The position numbers were made by a program, and so were the translations under genes. A model generated the notes under the pieces. It was not told the origin of the DNA and searched no databases. It saw only the letters and a program-made list of their open reading frames with translations. 64,000 nucleotides of DNA from Streptomyces sp. PTY087I2 (lineage in GTDB: Bacteria; Actinomycetota; Actinomycetes; Streptomycetales; Streptomycetaceae), in contig NZ_LZRD01000009.1 in assembly GCF_001687325.1 (NCBI RefSeq), positions 210,863 through 274,862 on the forward strand, in the 5' to 3' direction. Below are positions 34,576 to 43,900 of the stretch, piece by piece. The number at the start of each line of letters is the position of its first letter. Position 1 is the first letter of the stretch.

Positions 34576-36402
34576 CTAGAACGCGGCCTCGTCCAGCTCC
34601 ATGAGCGAGTTGTCGATCGACTCGGCGAGCGCGCGCTCGGTCGAGACGCCCGGCAGGACGTTCGCGGCGAAGAACTTCGCGGCGGCGATCTTGCCCTGGT
34701 AGAAGGGCACGTCCTTCGCGGAGGCGGTCGGCAGCTTCTCGGCCGCCACGGCCGCGCCCTTGAGCAGCAGGTAGCCGACGACGACATCGCCGGAGGCCAT
34801 CAGCAGGCGGGTCGTGTTGAGACCGACCTTGTAGATGTTCTTGACGTCCTCGCCGGTCGCGGTCAGGTCGGTGATCATCGTGCCGACGATCGCCTCCAGG
34901 TCCACGGCGGCCTTGGCGAGCGAGTCCAGCGCGGGGGCCAGCTCCTCGTTGCCCTGGGCGCCCGCGAGGAACTTCTTGATCTCCTCGGAGAGCGTGTTGA
35001 GCGAGGCGCCCTGGTCGCGGACGATCTTCCGGAAGAAGAAGTCCTGGCCCTGGATCGCGGTGGTGCCCTCGTAGAGGGTGTCGATCTTGGCGTCCCGGAT
35101 GTACTGCTCGACCGGGTACTCCTGGAGGTAGCCGGAGCCGCCGAAGGTCTGGAGCGACTGCGCGAGCTGCTCGTAGGACTTCTCGGAGCCGTAGCCCTTC
35201 ACGATCGGCAGCAGCAGGTCGTTGAGGCCGTTCAGCGCCTTGGCGTCTTCGCCCGCGGCCTCCTGCTCCTGGATCGCGTCCTGGACGGAGGCGGTGTACA
35301 GCACGAGGGAGCGCATGCCCTCGGCGTACGCCTTCTGCGTCATGAGCGAGCGGCGCACGTCGGGGTGGTGCGTGATGGTGACCTTGGGCGCCGTCTTGTC
35401 CATGAAGTTCGCCAGGTCCGGACCCTGGACGCGCTCCTTGGCGTACTCCAGGGCGTTCAGGTAGCCCGTGGAGAGGGTGGCGATGGCCTTCGTGCCGACC
35501 ATCATGCGGGCGAACTCGATGATGCGGAACATCTGGCGGATGCCGTCGTGCTTGTCGCCGATCAGCCAGCCCTTGGCGGGGTGCTGGTCGCCGAACGTCA
35601 TCTCGCAGGTGTTGGACGCCTTGAGGCCCATCTTGTGCTCGACGTTCGTCGCGTACACGCCGTTGCGCTCGCCCAGCTCGCCGGTCGTCCAGTCGAAGTG
35701 GAACTTCGGGACCATGAAGAGCGAGAGGCCCTTGGTGCCCGGTCCCGCGCCCTCGGGGCGGGCCAGCACGTAGTGGATGATGTTCTCGGACATGTCGTGC
35801 TCGCCCGAGGTGATGAAGCGCTTCACACCCTCGATGTGCCAGGAGCCGTCCTCCTGCTGCACGGCCTTCGTCCGGCCGGCGCCGACGTCCGAGCCGGCGT
35901 CCGGCTCGGTCAGCACCATCGTCGAGCCCCACTGCTTCTCGACGGCGATCTCCGCGATCTTCTTCTGCTCCTCGTTGCCCTCCTCGAAGAGGATGCCGGC
36001 GAAGGCCGGGCCGGAGGAGTACATCCACACGGCCGGGTTCGAGCCGAGCAGCAGCTCCGCGTAGCCCCAGATCAGGGAGCGGGGGGAGGTGGTGCCGCCG
36101 ATCTCCTCGGGCAGGCCCAGACGCCAGTACTCGGAGTCCATGAAGGCCTGGTACGACTTCTTGAAGCTCGCCGGGACCGGAGCGGTTTTGGTCTCCGGGT
36201 CGAAGACCGGCGGGTTGCGGTCGGCGTCGGCGAAGGAGTCGGCGAGCTCGTTCTCCGCGAGGCGGGCGATCTCTTCCAGGATGCTCTTCGCGGTGTCGAC
36301 GTCCATCTCACCGAACGGACCGGTGCCGTACACCTTGTCGCGCCCGAGGACCTCGAACAGGTTGAACTCGATGTCGCGGAGATTCGACTTGTAGTGCCCC
36401 AT
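34576..36402 (-). CDS. Acyl-CoA dehydrogenase, long (FadE5-like) form
   Basis: 608 residues, longer than the usual 380, with N-terminal acyl-CoA_DH_N, middle FAD-contact segment ([19 protein letters not shown]), dehydrogenase core ([34 protein letters not shown]), catalytic-base region around [14 protein letters not shown] and an extra C-terminal helical domain (about 470-608). This architecture oxidises fatty acyl-CoAs in the first beta-oxidation step using FAD. GGAG is 7 nt before the ATG. Monocistronic, and reads away from the SseB-like gene. Confidence 0.93.
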   Translation of the reverse strand: MGHYKSNLRDIEFNLFEVLGRDKVYGTGPFGEMDVDTAKSILEEIARLAENELADSFADADRNPPVFDPETKTAPVPASFKKSYQAFMDSEYWRLGLPEEIGGTTSPRSLIWGYAELLLGSNPAVWMYSSGPAFAGILFEEGNEEQKKIAEIAVEKQWGSTMVLTEPDAGSDVGAGRTKAVQQEDGSWHIEGVKRFITSGEHDMSENIIHYVLARPEGAGPGTKGLSLFMVPKFHFDWTTGELGERNGVYATNVEHKMGLKASNTCEMTFGDQHPAKGWLIGDKHDGIRQMFRIIEFARMMVGTKAIATLSTGYLNALEYAKERVQGPDLANFMDKTAPKVTITHHPDVRRSLMTQKAYAEGMRSLVLYTASVQDAIQEQEAAGEDAKALNGLNDLLLPIVKGYGSEKSYEQLAQSLQTFGGSGYLQEYPVEQYIRDAKIDTLYEGTTAIQGQDFFFRKIVRDQGASLNTLSEEIKKFLAGAQGNEELAPALDSLAKAAVDLEAIVGTMITDLTATGEDVKNIYKVGLNTTRLLMASGDVVVGYLLLKGAAVAAEKLPTASAKDVPFYQGKIAAAKFFAANVLPGVSTERALAESIDNSLMELDEAAF

Positions 36403-36570
36403 GGGAAGGCTCCGTAATCAATAGCAGTGGCGCCACAGCGCCCCGGGGAGTGATGCGGGTCGGGCGACAGGCAGGCGTGGGTCTATCAGCTGACCTCTCC
36501 GATGATGCTACCCGTCAGTAATAAGGCGCAACCCCTCAAGCCGTAGATGTGTCCGATTACTCTTTGCGGC

Positions 36571-37038
36571 ATGTACGGCTACGACCAGAACCCTGGTGCT
36601 CAGCAGCAGATGGGTCAGATGGGCCAGATGGGTCAGATGGGCGGCGGCTACGGGGAGCAGCCGCTGTATCCCGAACCGTCGCCGCCCTCCCTGGCCGACG
36701 CGGTCCGGGCCTTCACCACCGGCTCCCTCTCCGCCGAGGACTTCCAGCAGGTCTTCGCGACGTCGAAGGTCTACTGCCCGCGCGGTGACAACCCCGGCTT
36801 CCTGGCGCTGCACAACACGCAGCAGCCGGTGATCCCGATGTTCACCACGCTCAAGGAGCTGCGGCGGTACGCGGGCAAGGAGTCGAAGTACTTCGTGATC
36901 ACCGGGGCCGAGGTGATCGACCTCCTGCCGACGGGCTACGGCTTCGTCCTGGACATGGAGGGCGATCACCGGATGGTCTTCGACGCCAAGGCCGTCGAGC
37001 AGATGGTCGACTTCGCGATGCGCCGTATGTATGGGTAG
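36571..37038 (+). CDS. SseB-domain protein with Met-Gly-Gln repeat
   Basis: 155 residues. After an N-terminal stretch of four MGQ units (9-bp DNA repeat, 36609-36645), residues 45-150 match the SseB N-terminal domain (LADAVRAFTTGSLSAEDFQQVFATSKVYCPRG, VIPMFTTLKELRRYAG, GAEVIDLLPTGYGFVLDMEGDH). Function unknown; ESX-associated relatives exist, but there is no type VII locus here. ATG 36571 lies 7 nt after TACTCT, indicating a leaderless transcript. Confidence 0.8.
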   Translation: MYGYDQNPGAQQQMGQMGQMGQMGGGYGEQPLYPEPSPPSLADAVRAFTTGSLSAEDFQQVFATSKVYCPRGDNPGFLALHNTQQPVIPMFTTLKELRRYAGKESKYFVITGAEVIDLLPTGYGFVLDMEGDHRMVFDAKAVEQMVDFAMRRMYG

Positions 37039-37081
37039 GGATTCGCTGTCCGTACGTCGCTGACTTGCGGTTTCTTCTGTC

Positions 37082-37120
37082 GGGCGAGGGCCCGCGCCGG
37101 CTCGGCGCGGGCCCTCGCCC
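37082..37120. terminator. Strong hairpin after the SseB-like gene
   Basis: Perfect 17-bp stem GGGCGAGGGCCCGCGCC and complement, 5-nt loop GGCTC, 43 bp beyond the stop. Confidence 0.82.
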
Positions 37121-37153
37121 TGTCGCGTCCGACCTCCGGGAATGCGCGACACC

Positions 37154-37182
37154 TTGCAGGATGTTCATTATTCAACTAAATT
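37154..37182 (+). promoter_or_regulatory. Vegetative promoter of the pirin gene, with dyad over -10
   Basis: TTGCAG (37154-37159), 17-bp spacer, TAAATT (37177-37182): one of the few clear -35/-10 pairs in the window, in an unusually AT-rich patch. The dyad TCAA-CTAAA-TTGA (37173-37185) covers the -10 hexamer, a position suited to a repressor. Confidence 0.7.
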
Positions 37183-37214
37183 GATTCCAGAACACTCGCC
37201 CGGAGGTGGCCCCC

Positions 37215-38171
37215 ATGCCCGCAGTGACTGTCGACAACCCGCTGACCCTGCCCAAGGTGGCCGCTTCGGGTGACGCCGCGGCCCGTCCCGTGCTCGCCGT
37301 CACGACCGCGCCCACCGGCTTCGAGGGCGAGGGCTTCCCCGTCCGCCGCGCGTTCGCGGGGATCAACTACCGGCACCTCGACCCGTTCATCATGATGGAC
37401 CAGATGGGTGAGGTGGAGTACGCGGCGGGGGAGCCGAAGGGCACCCCCTGGCACCCGCACCGCGGCTTCGAGACCGTGACGTACCTGATCGACGGAACCT
37501 TCGTCCACCAGGACTCCAACGGGGGCGGCGGCACCATCGAGAACGGCGACACCCAGTGGATGACCGCCGGCTCGGGCCTGCTGCACATCGAGGCCCCGCC
37601 GGAGTCGCTCGTCATGTCCGGCGGCCTCTTCCACGGCCTCCAGCTCTGGGTGAACCTGCCCAAGGCCGACAAGATGATGAACCCGCGCTACCAGGACATC
37701 CGCGGCGGCGAGGTCCAGCTCCTCGCCTCCCCGGACGGCGGTGCGCTGCTCCGGGTCATCGCCGGTGAGCTCGACGGCCACCAGGGCCCGGGCATCACCC
37801 ACACCCCGATCACGATGATCCACGCCACCGTCCGGCCCGGCGCCGAGGTGACCCTGCCGTGGCGCGAGGACTTCAACGGCCTCGCGTACGTCCTGGCCGG
37901 GCGCGGCACGGTCGGCGCGGAGCGCCGTCCGGTCGCCATGGGCCGGACCGCGGTCTTCGGGGCCGGTGGTTCGCTGACCGTCCGCGCGGACGAGCGGCAG
38001 GACGGCCACACCCCGGATCTGGAGGTCGTCCTCCTCGGCGGCCGCCCGATCCGGGAGCCGATGGCCCACTACGGGCCGTTCGTGATGAACAGTCAGGCCG
38101 AGCTGAAGCAGGCCTTCGAGGACTTCCAGGCCGGCCGCCTGGGCACGGTCCCCGCGGTCCACGGCATGTGA
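37215..38171 (+). CDS. Pirin-family bicupin protein
   Basis: 318 residues. The N-terminal pirin cupin holds the metal ligands in HLDPFIMMDQMGEV, WHPHRGFETVTYLIDGTFVHQDSNG and GDTQWMTAGSGLLHIE; the C-terminal cupin is APPESLVMSGGLFHGLQLWVNLP and later. Pirins bind Fe and include quercetin 2,3-dioxygenases and redox-responsive regulators. ATG 37215 is chosen because GGAGGTGG precedes it by 5 nt. The clear promoter with an inverted repeat over the -10 suggests inducible, probably redox-linked, expression. Ends at a strong terminator. Confidence 0.92.
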   Translation: MPAVTVDNPLTLPKVAASGDAAARPVLAVTTAPTGFEGEGFPVRRAFAGINYRHLDPFIMMDQMGEVEYAAGEPKGTPWHPHRGFETVTYLIDGTFVHQDSNGGGGTIENGDTQWMTAGSGLLHIEAPPESLVMSGGLFHGLQLWVNLPKADKMMNPRYQDIRGGEVQLLASPDGGALLRVIAGELDGHQGPGITHTPITMIHATVRPGAEVTLPWREDFNGLAYVLAGRGTVGAERRPVAMGRTAVFGAGGSLTVRADERQDGHTPDLEVVLLGGRPIREPMAHYGPFVMNSQAELKQAFEDFQAGRLGTVPAVHGM

Positions 38172-38186
38172 CGATCCGTCACCCGT

Positions 38187-38222
38187 ACGGGGGGCGTCGG
38201 CGGGCTCGCCGACGCCCCCCGT
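38187..38222. terminator. Strong hairpin after the pirin gene
   Basis: Perfect 16-bp stem ACGGGGGGCGTCGGCG and complement, loop GGCT, 15 bp beyond the stop and 14 bp before the next start codon. Confidence 0.87.
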
Positions 38223-38236
38223 GATCGGCTGGGAGG

Positions 38237-39349
38237 GTGCCCGCTTCCAAGCCCTTCCTGCCCGAGAGCGCCCGCCGCACCGCCGCCTGGTGCGGTGTCG
38301 TCCTGCTCGTGGTGGGCGTCGCCGCCGTCGCGATCTGGCTGGTCGTCGCCCTCAAGACCGCGGTCACCCCGGTGCTGCTGGCCCTGCTCGGCACCGCGCT
38401 GCTCGGTCCCGTCCACCGGTGGCTCGTCGCGCGGCGCCTGAACCGCTCGCTGGCCGCGGGGCTGACCTGTGCCGCGCTGGTCGCGGTGGTCGGCGGCGCC
38501 GGGTACATCGTCGTCACCGCCCTCGTCGACTCCGGCGACCAGATCGTCGCCTCGCTCAAGGACGCCGGCCAGTGGGTCGTGGACCATCTGGACATCGCCG
38601 GGGCCACGGACGTCGACAGCCTGGCCGACAACGCGAAGAGCCTGGTCGAGAAGTTCGGGGCGAGCGCGGCGGGCGGGCTGCTCAGCGGCATCAGCCTGAT
38701 CGGTTCGCTGGTGGCGACCAGTGTGCTGGCCCTGCTGCTGACGTTCTTCTTCCTGCGCGACTCGGACCGGGCGGTGAACCTGGCCCACACCGTGGCCCCG
38801 CGCGGCACGGGGGACCTGGTGGAGGCCATGGGGCGGCGGGCGTTCGAGGCCGTCGAGGGCTTCATGCGCGGCACCACGTTCATCGCCCTCATCGACGCCG
38901 TGTGCATCACGGTGGGCCTGCTGATCCTGGACGTGCCGGGGGCGGTGGGGCTCGGCGCGCTGGTCTTCGTCGGCGCGTACATCCCGTACCTGGGGGCGTT
39001 CCTCTCCGGCGCGGTGGCGGTGCTGGTCGCGCTGGCCGACCGGGGGTTCGTGATCGCCCTGTGGGCGCTGGGGGTGGTCCTCGCGGTCCAGGTGCTGGAG
39101 GGCCATGTGCTCCAGCCGATGATCCAGAGCCGTACGGTCCAGATGCACCCCGCGATGATCATGATCGCCCTGACGGCGGGGGCGAGCGTGGCCGGACTGA
39201 TGGGCATGCTGCTGGCGGTCCCGCTGTGCGCGGCGGCTTTCGGAGTCCTGAGCGAACTACGCGGCGGCCCTGACGGCCCGGAGCCCCCGACCCCGCCGGA
39301 GGCCGATCCCGGCCCGCCGGGCGCCCACCCCAGCCCGTCCGGCGCTTGA
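38237..39349 (+). CDS. AI-2E/PerM-family membrane exporter
   Basis: 370 residues with about eight TM helices: AAWCGVVLLVVGVAAVAIWLVVAL, AVTPVLLALLGTALLGPVHRWL, a periplasmic segment, then SVLALLLTFFFLRDSD and the C-terminal signature GALVFVGAYIPYLGAFLSGAVAVLVAL with VLEGHVLQPMIQSRTVQMHPAMIMIALTAG. The UPF0118/AI-2E family includes exporters and Na+/H+ antiporters; substrate unknown. GTG 38237 is the first possible start after an in-frame stop, but the GGGAGG abuts it, so initiation is uncertain. The last codons (PSPSGA) and the stop fall in the first copy of a 76-bp repeat. Confidence 0.88.
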   Translation: MPASKPFLPESARRTAAWCGVVLLVVGVAAVAIWLVVALKTAVTPVLLALLGTALLGPVHRWLVARRLNRSLAAGLTCAALVAVVGGAGYIVVTALVDSGDQIVASLKDAGQWVVDHLDIAGATDVDSLADNAKSLVEKFGASAAGGLLSGISLIGSLVATSVLALLLTFFFLRDSDRAVNLAHTVAPRGTGDLVEAMGRRAFEAVEGFMRGTTFIALIDAVCITVGLLILDVPGAVGLGALVFVGAYIPYLGAFLSGAVAVLVALADRGFVIALWALGVVLAVQVLEGHVLQPMIQSRTVQMHPAMIMIALTAGASVAGLMGMLLAVPLCAAAFGVLSELRGGPDGPEPPTPPEADPGPPGAHPSPSGA

Positions 39350-39509
39350 GGACGGAAGCGTTGGGCTGGTGGGCCCGAGCTCCGGGTGGGCTGGGCCCGG
39401 TAATTCCAGCCCGTCCGGCGCTTGAGGGCGGAACCCTTGGCCCGGTGGGCCCGAGCTCCAGGCGGGCCGGGGCCCGGAAACCCAGCCCGTCCGGCGCTTG
39501 AGGACGGAA
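39331..39509. repeat. Three 76-bp-spaced copies of a dispersed Streptomyces intergenic repeat
   Basis: A 27-bp core beginning CAGCCCGTCCGGCGCTTGAG recurs at 39331, 39407 and 39483, exactly 76 bp apart, each followed by GGGCCCGAGCTCC-like sequence. From memory this core is one of the most abundant short intergenic repeats of Streptomyces genomes. The first copy supplies the final codons and TGA of the AI-2E gene. The remainder to 39559 shows no gene. Confidence 0.88.
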
Positions 39510-39559
39510 CCGTTACGGGGACGAGCCCGAGCCCCAGGAGAGCCACGGCCCAAGGGCCC

Positions 39560-41686
39560 TCACCCGCCCAAGCCCTCCGACTCGTACAGCTCGAACCAGA
39601 TCGACTTCCCCTCCCCCCGAGGGTCCACCCCCCACGCATCCGCCAGCATCTCCATCAGCACCAGCCCCCGCCCGCTGGACGCCATCTCCCCCGGCCGCCG
39701 CTTGTGCGGCAGCTCGTCGCTGGCGTCCGCGACCTCGACCCGCAGCCGCCGCTCGCCCAGCTCGCCGGAGACCTCCGCCACCATCAGCGCGTCCCCGTCC
39801 GTGTGCACGAGCACGTTGGTCGCCATCTCGGAGACCATCAGGACCGCCGAGTCGACCTGCTCGGCATCGCTCCAGTCGTGCAGCAGCTCACGCACCAGCT
39901 GCCGCCCCACCGAGATCCGCTCCGGCTCGGCCTGCGCGATGGTCAGGACACTGCGGCGCGGCGGCGCCTCCGGAGCCGGGGCGCTCTCCCGCCGCAGCAC
40001 CAGGACCGCGATGTCGTCCTCGCGCCGGTCCGCGAGCGGCCCCGTCGTGTAGTGCGAGGTCGGCCCGTGCACGGCCTGGACCAGGGCGTCGGCGAGCTGT
40101 TCCAGGTCCTCGACCGGCTTCTCCAGGACCGGGCGCAGCCGGGTCCAGCCGGTGGCCATGTCGTGCCCGCCGGTCTCGATGAGGCCGTCCGTGCACAGCA
40201 TGATCGTCTCGCCGGGTTCCAGGACGACCCGGGTGGTGGGGTAGTCGGAGTCCGTCTCGATCCCGAGCGGCAGCCCGCCGGCCGTCTGCCGGATCACCGC
40301 GGTCCCGTCGGCGCTGATCACCACCGGGTCGGGGTGGCCCGCACGGGCGATGTCCAGGGTCCCGGCCTCCGGGTCCACCTCGGCGTACAGGCAGGTCGCG
40401 AAGCGCGGCGCCGCCGGTTCCTCGTCGCCCTCGACGCTCTCGTACGCGTCGGTGAGCCCGGACAGGAAGCGCGAGGCGCGGGAGAGCACGGCGTCCGGGC
40501 GGTGCCCCTCGGACGCGTAGGCGCGCAGGGCGATACGGAGCTGGCCCATGAGTCCGGCGGCCCGCACGTCATGGCCCTGGACGTCGCCGATGACCAGGGC
40601 GATACGGCCGTTGGGCAGCGGGATCATGTCGTACCAGTCGCCGCCCACCTGGAGCCCGCCGCCGGTCGGCACGTACCGCGCGGCCACCGTCATCCCGGGG
40701 ATCTCCGGGCCCAGGGTCGGCATCATCGAGCGCTGGAGCCCCAGCGACAGCTCGCGTTCCGTCTCGGCGACCCCGGCGCGGGCCAGGGCCTGGGCGAGCA
40801 TCCGGGCGACCGTCGAGAGCACCGCGCGCTCGTCCGGGGAGAACCCCACCGGGTGCTGGAACCCGGCCATCCAGGCGCCCATCGTGCGGCCGGACGACAC
40901 CAGGGGCAGGAAGGCCCAGGACTGCCGCCCGAAGCGCCGGGCGAGCGGCCAGGTGGCCGGATAGCGGCGGCGGTACTCGTCGGGGGAGGGGAGATAGATC
41001 GCGCGGCCGGTGCGGACGACCTCGGCGGCCGGGTAGTCGGTGTCCAGGGGCATGTCCGTGAAGGGCTCCTCGTCCCCCATGTTGTGCCCGTGGTGCCCGA
41101 TGATCGTCAGCCGCTCCCCGGCGGAGCCGAAGACCGCGAGGCCGTCCGGGGAGAAGCCGGGCATGGACAGGGACCCGGCGACCCGCAGCACCTCCGCGGT
41201 GGACCGGGCCTCGGCCAGCGCCCGCCCGGCGTCCAGCAGGAACGCCTCCCGGGAGCGCCGCCAGTCCCCGGTGATCGGCGTATGGGCGGCGTCGGTGGAG
41301 CCGGGCTGCGGCTCGGCGACCTCCTGGAGCGTGCCGTAGAGGACGTACGCCCCGGTGTCGGCGTCCTCGTCGGCGTTCTCGTCCGTCCGGAGGATCGGCT
41401 TGGAGCGGCTGCGCACGGTACGCAGGACCTGCCCGCGCTCGTCGACGATCCGCAGTCGTGCCTCGGCGAGGCTGCCCTCGGCGACCGCGAGGTTCACCAC
41501 CCCGTAGATCTCGTTCCAGTCGACCGGGTGGAAACGGGAGCGCACCGCCGACTCCCGGTAGCTGCCGGGCTCGGGAGGCAGGCCGAGCAGCCGGGCCGCC
41601 TCCGCATCGAGCGTGACCGTGCCGGCTGCGTTGTCCCAGCGCCACAGGCCCGTCGCGATCGCGGCCAGGACTTCCTCGGTGCGCAT
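39560..41686 (-). CDS. SpoIIE-type PP2C phosphatase with PAS, GAF and kinase-like ATPase domains
   Basis: 708 residues: PAS (about 1-120, LGLPPEPGSYRESAVRSRFHPVDWNEIYG), GAF (about 145-310), SpoIIE phosphatase (about 325-535, VGGDWYDMIPLPNGRIALVIGDVQGHDVRAAGLMGQLR, CTDGLIE, REDDIAVLVLR) and a C-terminal HATPase_c domain (about 560-700, LMVSEMATNVLVHT, SGRGLVLMEMLADAWG). This architecture controls anti-sigma/anti-anti-sigma switches in Streptomyces stress responses by both dephosphorylation and kinase activity in one chain. The ATG lies 6 nt after TAAAGT on the minus strand, probably leaderless. Partner sigma factor not in the window. Confidence 0.93.
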   Translation of the reverse strand: MRTEEVLAAIATGLWRWDNAAGTVTLDAEAARLLGLPPEPGSYRESAVRSRFHPVDWNEIYGVVNLAVAEGSLAEARLRIVDERGQVLRTVRSRSKPILRTDENADEDADTGAYVLYGTLQEVAEPQPGSTDAAHTPITGDWRRSREAFLLDAGRALAEARSTAEVLRVAGSLSMPGFSPDGLAVFGSAGERLTIIGHHGHNMGDEEPFTDMPLDTDYPAAEVVRTGRAIYLPSPDEYRRRYPATWPLARRFGRQSWAFLPLVSSGRTMGAWMAGFQHPVGFSPDERAVLSTVARMLAQALARAGVAETERELSLGLQRSMMPTLGPEIPGMTVAARYVPTGGGLQVGGDWYDMIPLPNGRIALVIGDVQGHDVRAAGLMGQLRIALRAYASEGHRPDAVLSRASRFLSGLTDAYESVEGDEEPAAPRFATCLYAEVDPEAGTLDIARAGHPDPVVISADGTAVIRQTAGGLPLGIETDSDYPTTRVVLEPGETIMLCTDGLIETGGHDMATGWTRLRPVLEKPVEDLEQLADALVQAVHGPTSHYTTGPLADRREDDIAVLVLRRESAPAPEAPPRRSVLTIAQAEPERISVGRQLVRELLHDWSDAEQVDSAVLMVSEMATNVLVHTDGDALMVAEVSGELGERRLRVEVADASDELPHKRRPGEMASSGRGLVLMEMLADAWGVDPRGEGKSIWFELYESEGLGG

Positions 41687-41851
41687 TGCCCCACTTTAGG
41701 AAGATGTGCTCGCTGGACGCCACCGAGAGGCCGCCACCTGCCCAGGGGGTGACGGGTACGGCGGTCCAAAGGGAAATGAAGCCTCCCGCCCCCGGGCGGT
41801 AGCCTGGGGAGGCTCAATCCACACCTAACCGCGAAGACTGGATGAACGACG

Positions 41852-43645
41852 ATGCATCGGTACAGGTCCCACACCTGCGGCGAGCTCCGCGCCTCTGACG
41901 TCGGCACCGACGTCCGGCTGAGCGGCTGGCTGCACAATCGCCGAGACCTGGGCGGCATCCTCTTCATCGATCTGCGCGACCACTACGGTCTGGTGCAGCT
42001 CGTCGCCCGCCCCGGCACCCCCGGCAACGAGGCCCTGGCGAAGCTCACCAAGGAGACCGTCGTCCGGATCGACGGCAAGGTCTCCGCGCGCGGCGCGGAC
42101 AACGTCAACCCGGAGCTGCCGACCGGCGAGATCGAGATCGAGGTCTCCGAGGTCGAGGTGCTCGGCGAGGCCGCCCCGCTGCCCTTCACGATCAACACCG
42201 AGGACGGCGTCAACGAGGAGCGGCGCCTGGAGTACCGCTTCCTCGACCTGCGGCGCGAGCGCATGCACCGCAACATCATGCTGCGCTCGGCCGTGATCGC
42301 CTCCATCCGGTCCAAGATGGTGGCCCTCGGCTTCAACGAGATGGCGACTCCGATCCTCACCGCGACCTCCCCCGAGGGCGCCCGTGACTTCGTCGTCCCG
42401 TCCCGGCTGAACCCCGGCAAGTTCTACGCGCTGCCGCAGGCCCCGCAGCAGTTCAAGCAGCTGCTGATGATCTCGGGCTTCGACCGCTACTTCCAGATCG
42501 CGCCCTGCTTCCGCGACGAGGACGCCCGCGCGGACCGCTCGCCGGGCGAGTTCTACCAGCTCGACGTCGAGATGTCCTTCGTCGAGCAGGAGGACGTCTT
42601 CCAGCCGATCGAGAAGCTGATGACCGAGCTCTTCACCGAGTTCGGCAACGGCCGCGAGGTCACCTCGCCGTTCCCGCGCATCCCGTTCCGCGAGTCGATG
42701 CTGAAGTACGGCAACGACAAGCCGGACCTGCGCGCCAAGCTGGAGCTCGTCGACATCTCCGACGTCTTCGCCGACTCCGGCTTCAAGGCGTTCGCCGGCA
42801 AGCACGTCCGCGCGCTGCCGGTCCCGGACACCGCGGGTCAGTCCCGCAAGTTCTTCGACGGCCTCGGTGAGTACGCCGTCGAGCACGGCGCCAAGGGCCT
42901 GGCCTGGGTGCGCGTGGGCGAGGACGGCACGCTGGCCGGACCGATCGCCAAGTTCCTCACCGAGACCGACGTCAAGACGCTCACCGAGCGCCTCTCGCTG
43001 GTCCCGGGCCACGCGGTCTTCTTCGGTGCGGGCGAGTTCGACGAGGTCTCCAAGATCATGTCGGCGGTCCGGGTCGAGGCCGCCAAGCGCGCCGGCCACT
43101 TTGAGGAGGGCGTCTTCCGGTTCTGCTGGATCGTCGACTTCCCGATGTACGAGCGGGACGAGGAGACCGGCAAGATCGACTTCTCGCACAACCCCTTCTC
43201 GATGCCCCAGGGCGGCCTGGCCGACCTGGAGGAGAAGGACCCGCTGGACATCCTCGCCTGGCAGTACGACATCGTCTGCAACGGCATCGAGCTGTCCTCG
43301 GGCGCCATCCGTAACCACGAGCCCGAGCTGATGCTCAAGGCCTTCGAGATCGCCGGTTACGACCGCGAGACCGTCGAGCACGAGTTCGCGGGCATGCTCC
43401 GCGCGTTCCGCCTCGGCGCCCCGCCGCACGGTGGCATCGCCCCCGGCGTCGACCGCATCGTGATGCTGCTCGCGGACGAGCCGAACATCCGCGAGACGAT
43501 CGCCTTCCCGCTCAACGGCAACGCCCAGGACCTGATGATGGGCGCCCCGACCGAGCTGGACGAGACCCGCCTGCGCGAGCTGAACATCCAGCTGCGCAAG
43601 CCGGTCGCCGCGAAGGGCGCGTCGGAGAAGCCCGCCGACAAGTAG
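41852..43645 (+). CDS. aspS: Aspartyl-tRNA synthetase (bacterial, GAD-domain type)
   Basis: 597 residues, full length. N-terminal OB-fold anticodon domain ([23 protein letters not shown]), class II motif 1 region ([27 protein letters not shown]), motif 2 ([25 protein letters not shown]), the inserted GAD domain (about 290-400), and motif 3 ([21 protein letters not shown]). It charges tRNA-Asp; if AsnRS is absent, as in most Streptomyces, it also mischarges tRNA-Asn for GatCAB. A -10-like TAGCCT at 41800-41805 would give a leader of about 40 nt. The gene ends at a terminator that shares bases with a parS site. Confidence 0.97.
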   Translation: MHRYRSHTCGELRASDVGTDVRLSGWLHNRRDLGGILFIDLRDHYGLVQLVARPGTPGNEALAKLTKETVVRIDGKVSARGADNVNPELPTGEIEIEVSEVEVLGEAAPLPFTINTEDGVNEERRLEYRFLDLRRERMHRNIMLRSAVIASIRSKMVALGFNEMATPILTATSPEGARDFVVPSRLNPGKFYALPQAPQQFKQLLMISGFDRYFQIAPCFRDEDARADRSPGEFYQLDVEMSFVEQEDVFQPIEKLMTELFTEFGNGREVTSPFPRIPFRESMLKYGNDKPDLRAKLELVDISDVFADSGFKAFAGKHVRALPVPDTAGQSRKFFDGLGEYAVEHGAKGLAWVRVGEDGTLAGPIAKFLTETDVKTLTERLSLVPGHAVFFGAGEFDEVSKIMSAVRVEAAKRAGHFEEGVFRFCWIVDFPMYERDEETGKIDFSHNPFSMPQGGLADLEEKDPLDILAWQYDIVCNGIELSSGAIRNHEPELMLKAFEIAGYDRETVEHEFAGMLRAFRLGAPPHGGIAPGVDRIVMLLADEPNIRETIAFPLNGNAQDLMMGAPTELDETRLRELNIQLRKPVAAKGASEKPADK

Positions 43646-43685
43646 TCCGTACGGTCAAGTCGTCCATACGGTCCCGCTCTGCGGA

Positions 43686-43701
43686 TGTTTCACGTGAAAC
43701 A
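43686..43701. other. parS: parS site 3 (perfect 16-mer)
   Basis: TGTTTCACGTGAAACA, exact match to the parS consensus, 40 bp beyond the aspS stop. The right half (GAAACA) is also the base of the aspS terminator stem. Confidence 0.96.
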
Positions 43702-43731
43702 GCCCCCGATCACCTGATCGGGGGCTGTTTC
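43696..43731 (+). terminator. aspS terminator, fused to parS
   Basis: Perfect 17-bp stem from GAAACAGCCCCCGATCA (43696-43712), 2-nt apex CC, complement to 43731, followed by GTTGC. Its lower five base pairs are formed by the right arm of parS. Confidence 0.88.
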
Positions 43732-43900
43732 GTTGCACAACCGCGAGCGCCGGTGACGGCCGGGCGACGCGGTACAGCCGGATGGCCCCGGTTCGGGTTC
43801 GGCCGGAGCGGGCCCGGCAAAGACTGGCACCGAGATCCCCCTCTCGCAGCCCGTCCTGCCGCCTCGCGCCGCCCGCAGCCATCCGAGGAGCCCCACCGTC

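Noticed and set aside
41687..41851. T-box or other riboswitch before aspS
   Set aside because: No specifier stem, no conserved T-box sequence, and the predicted leader is only about 40 nt.
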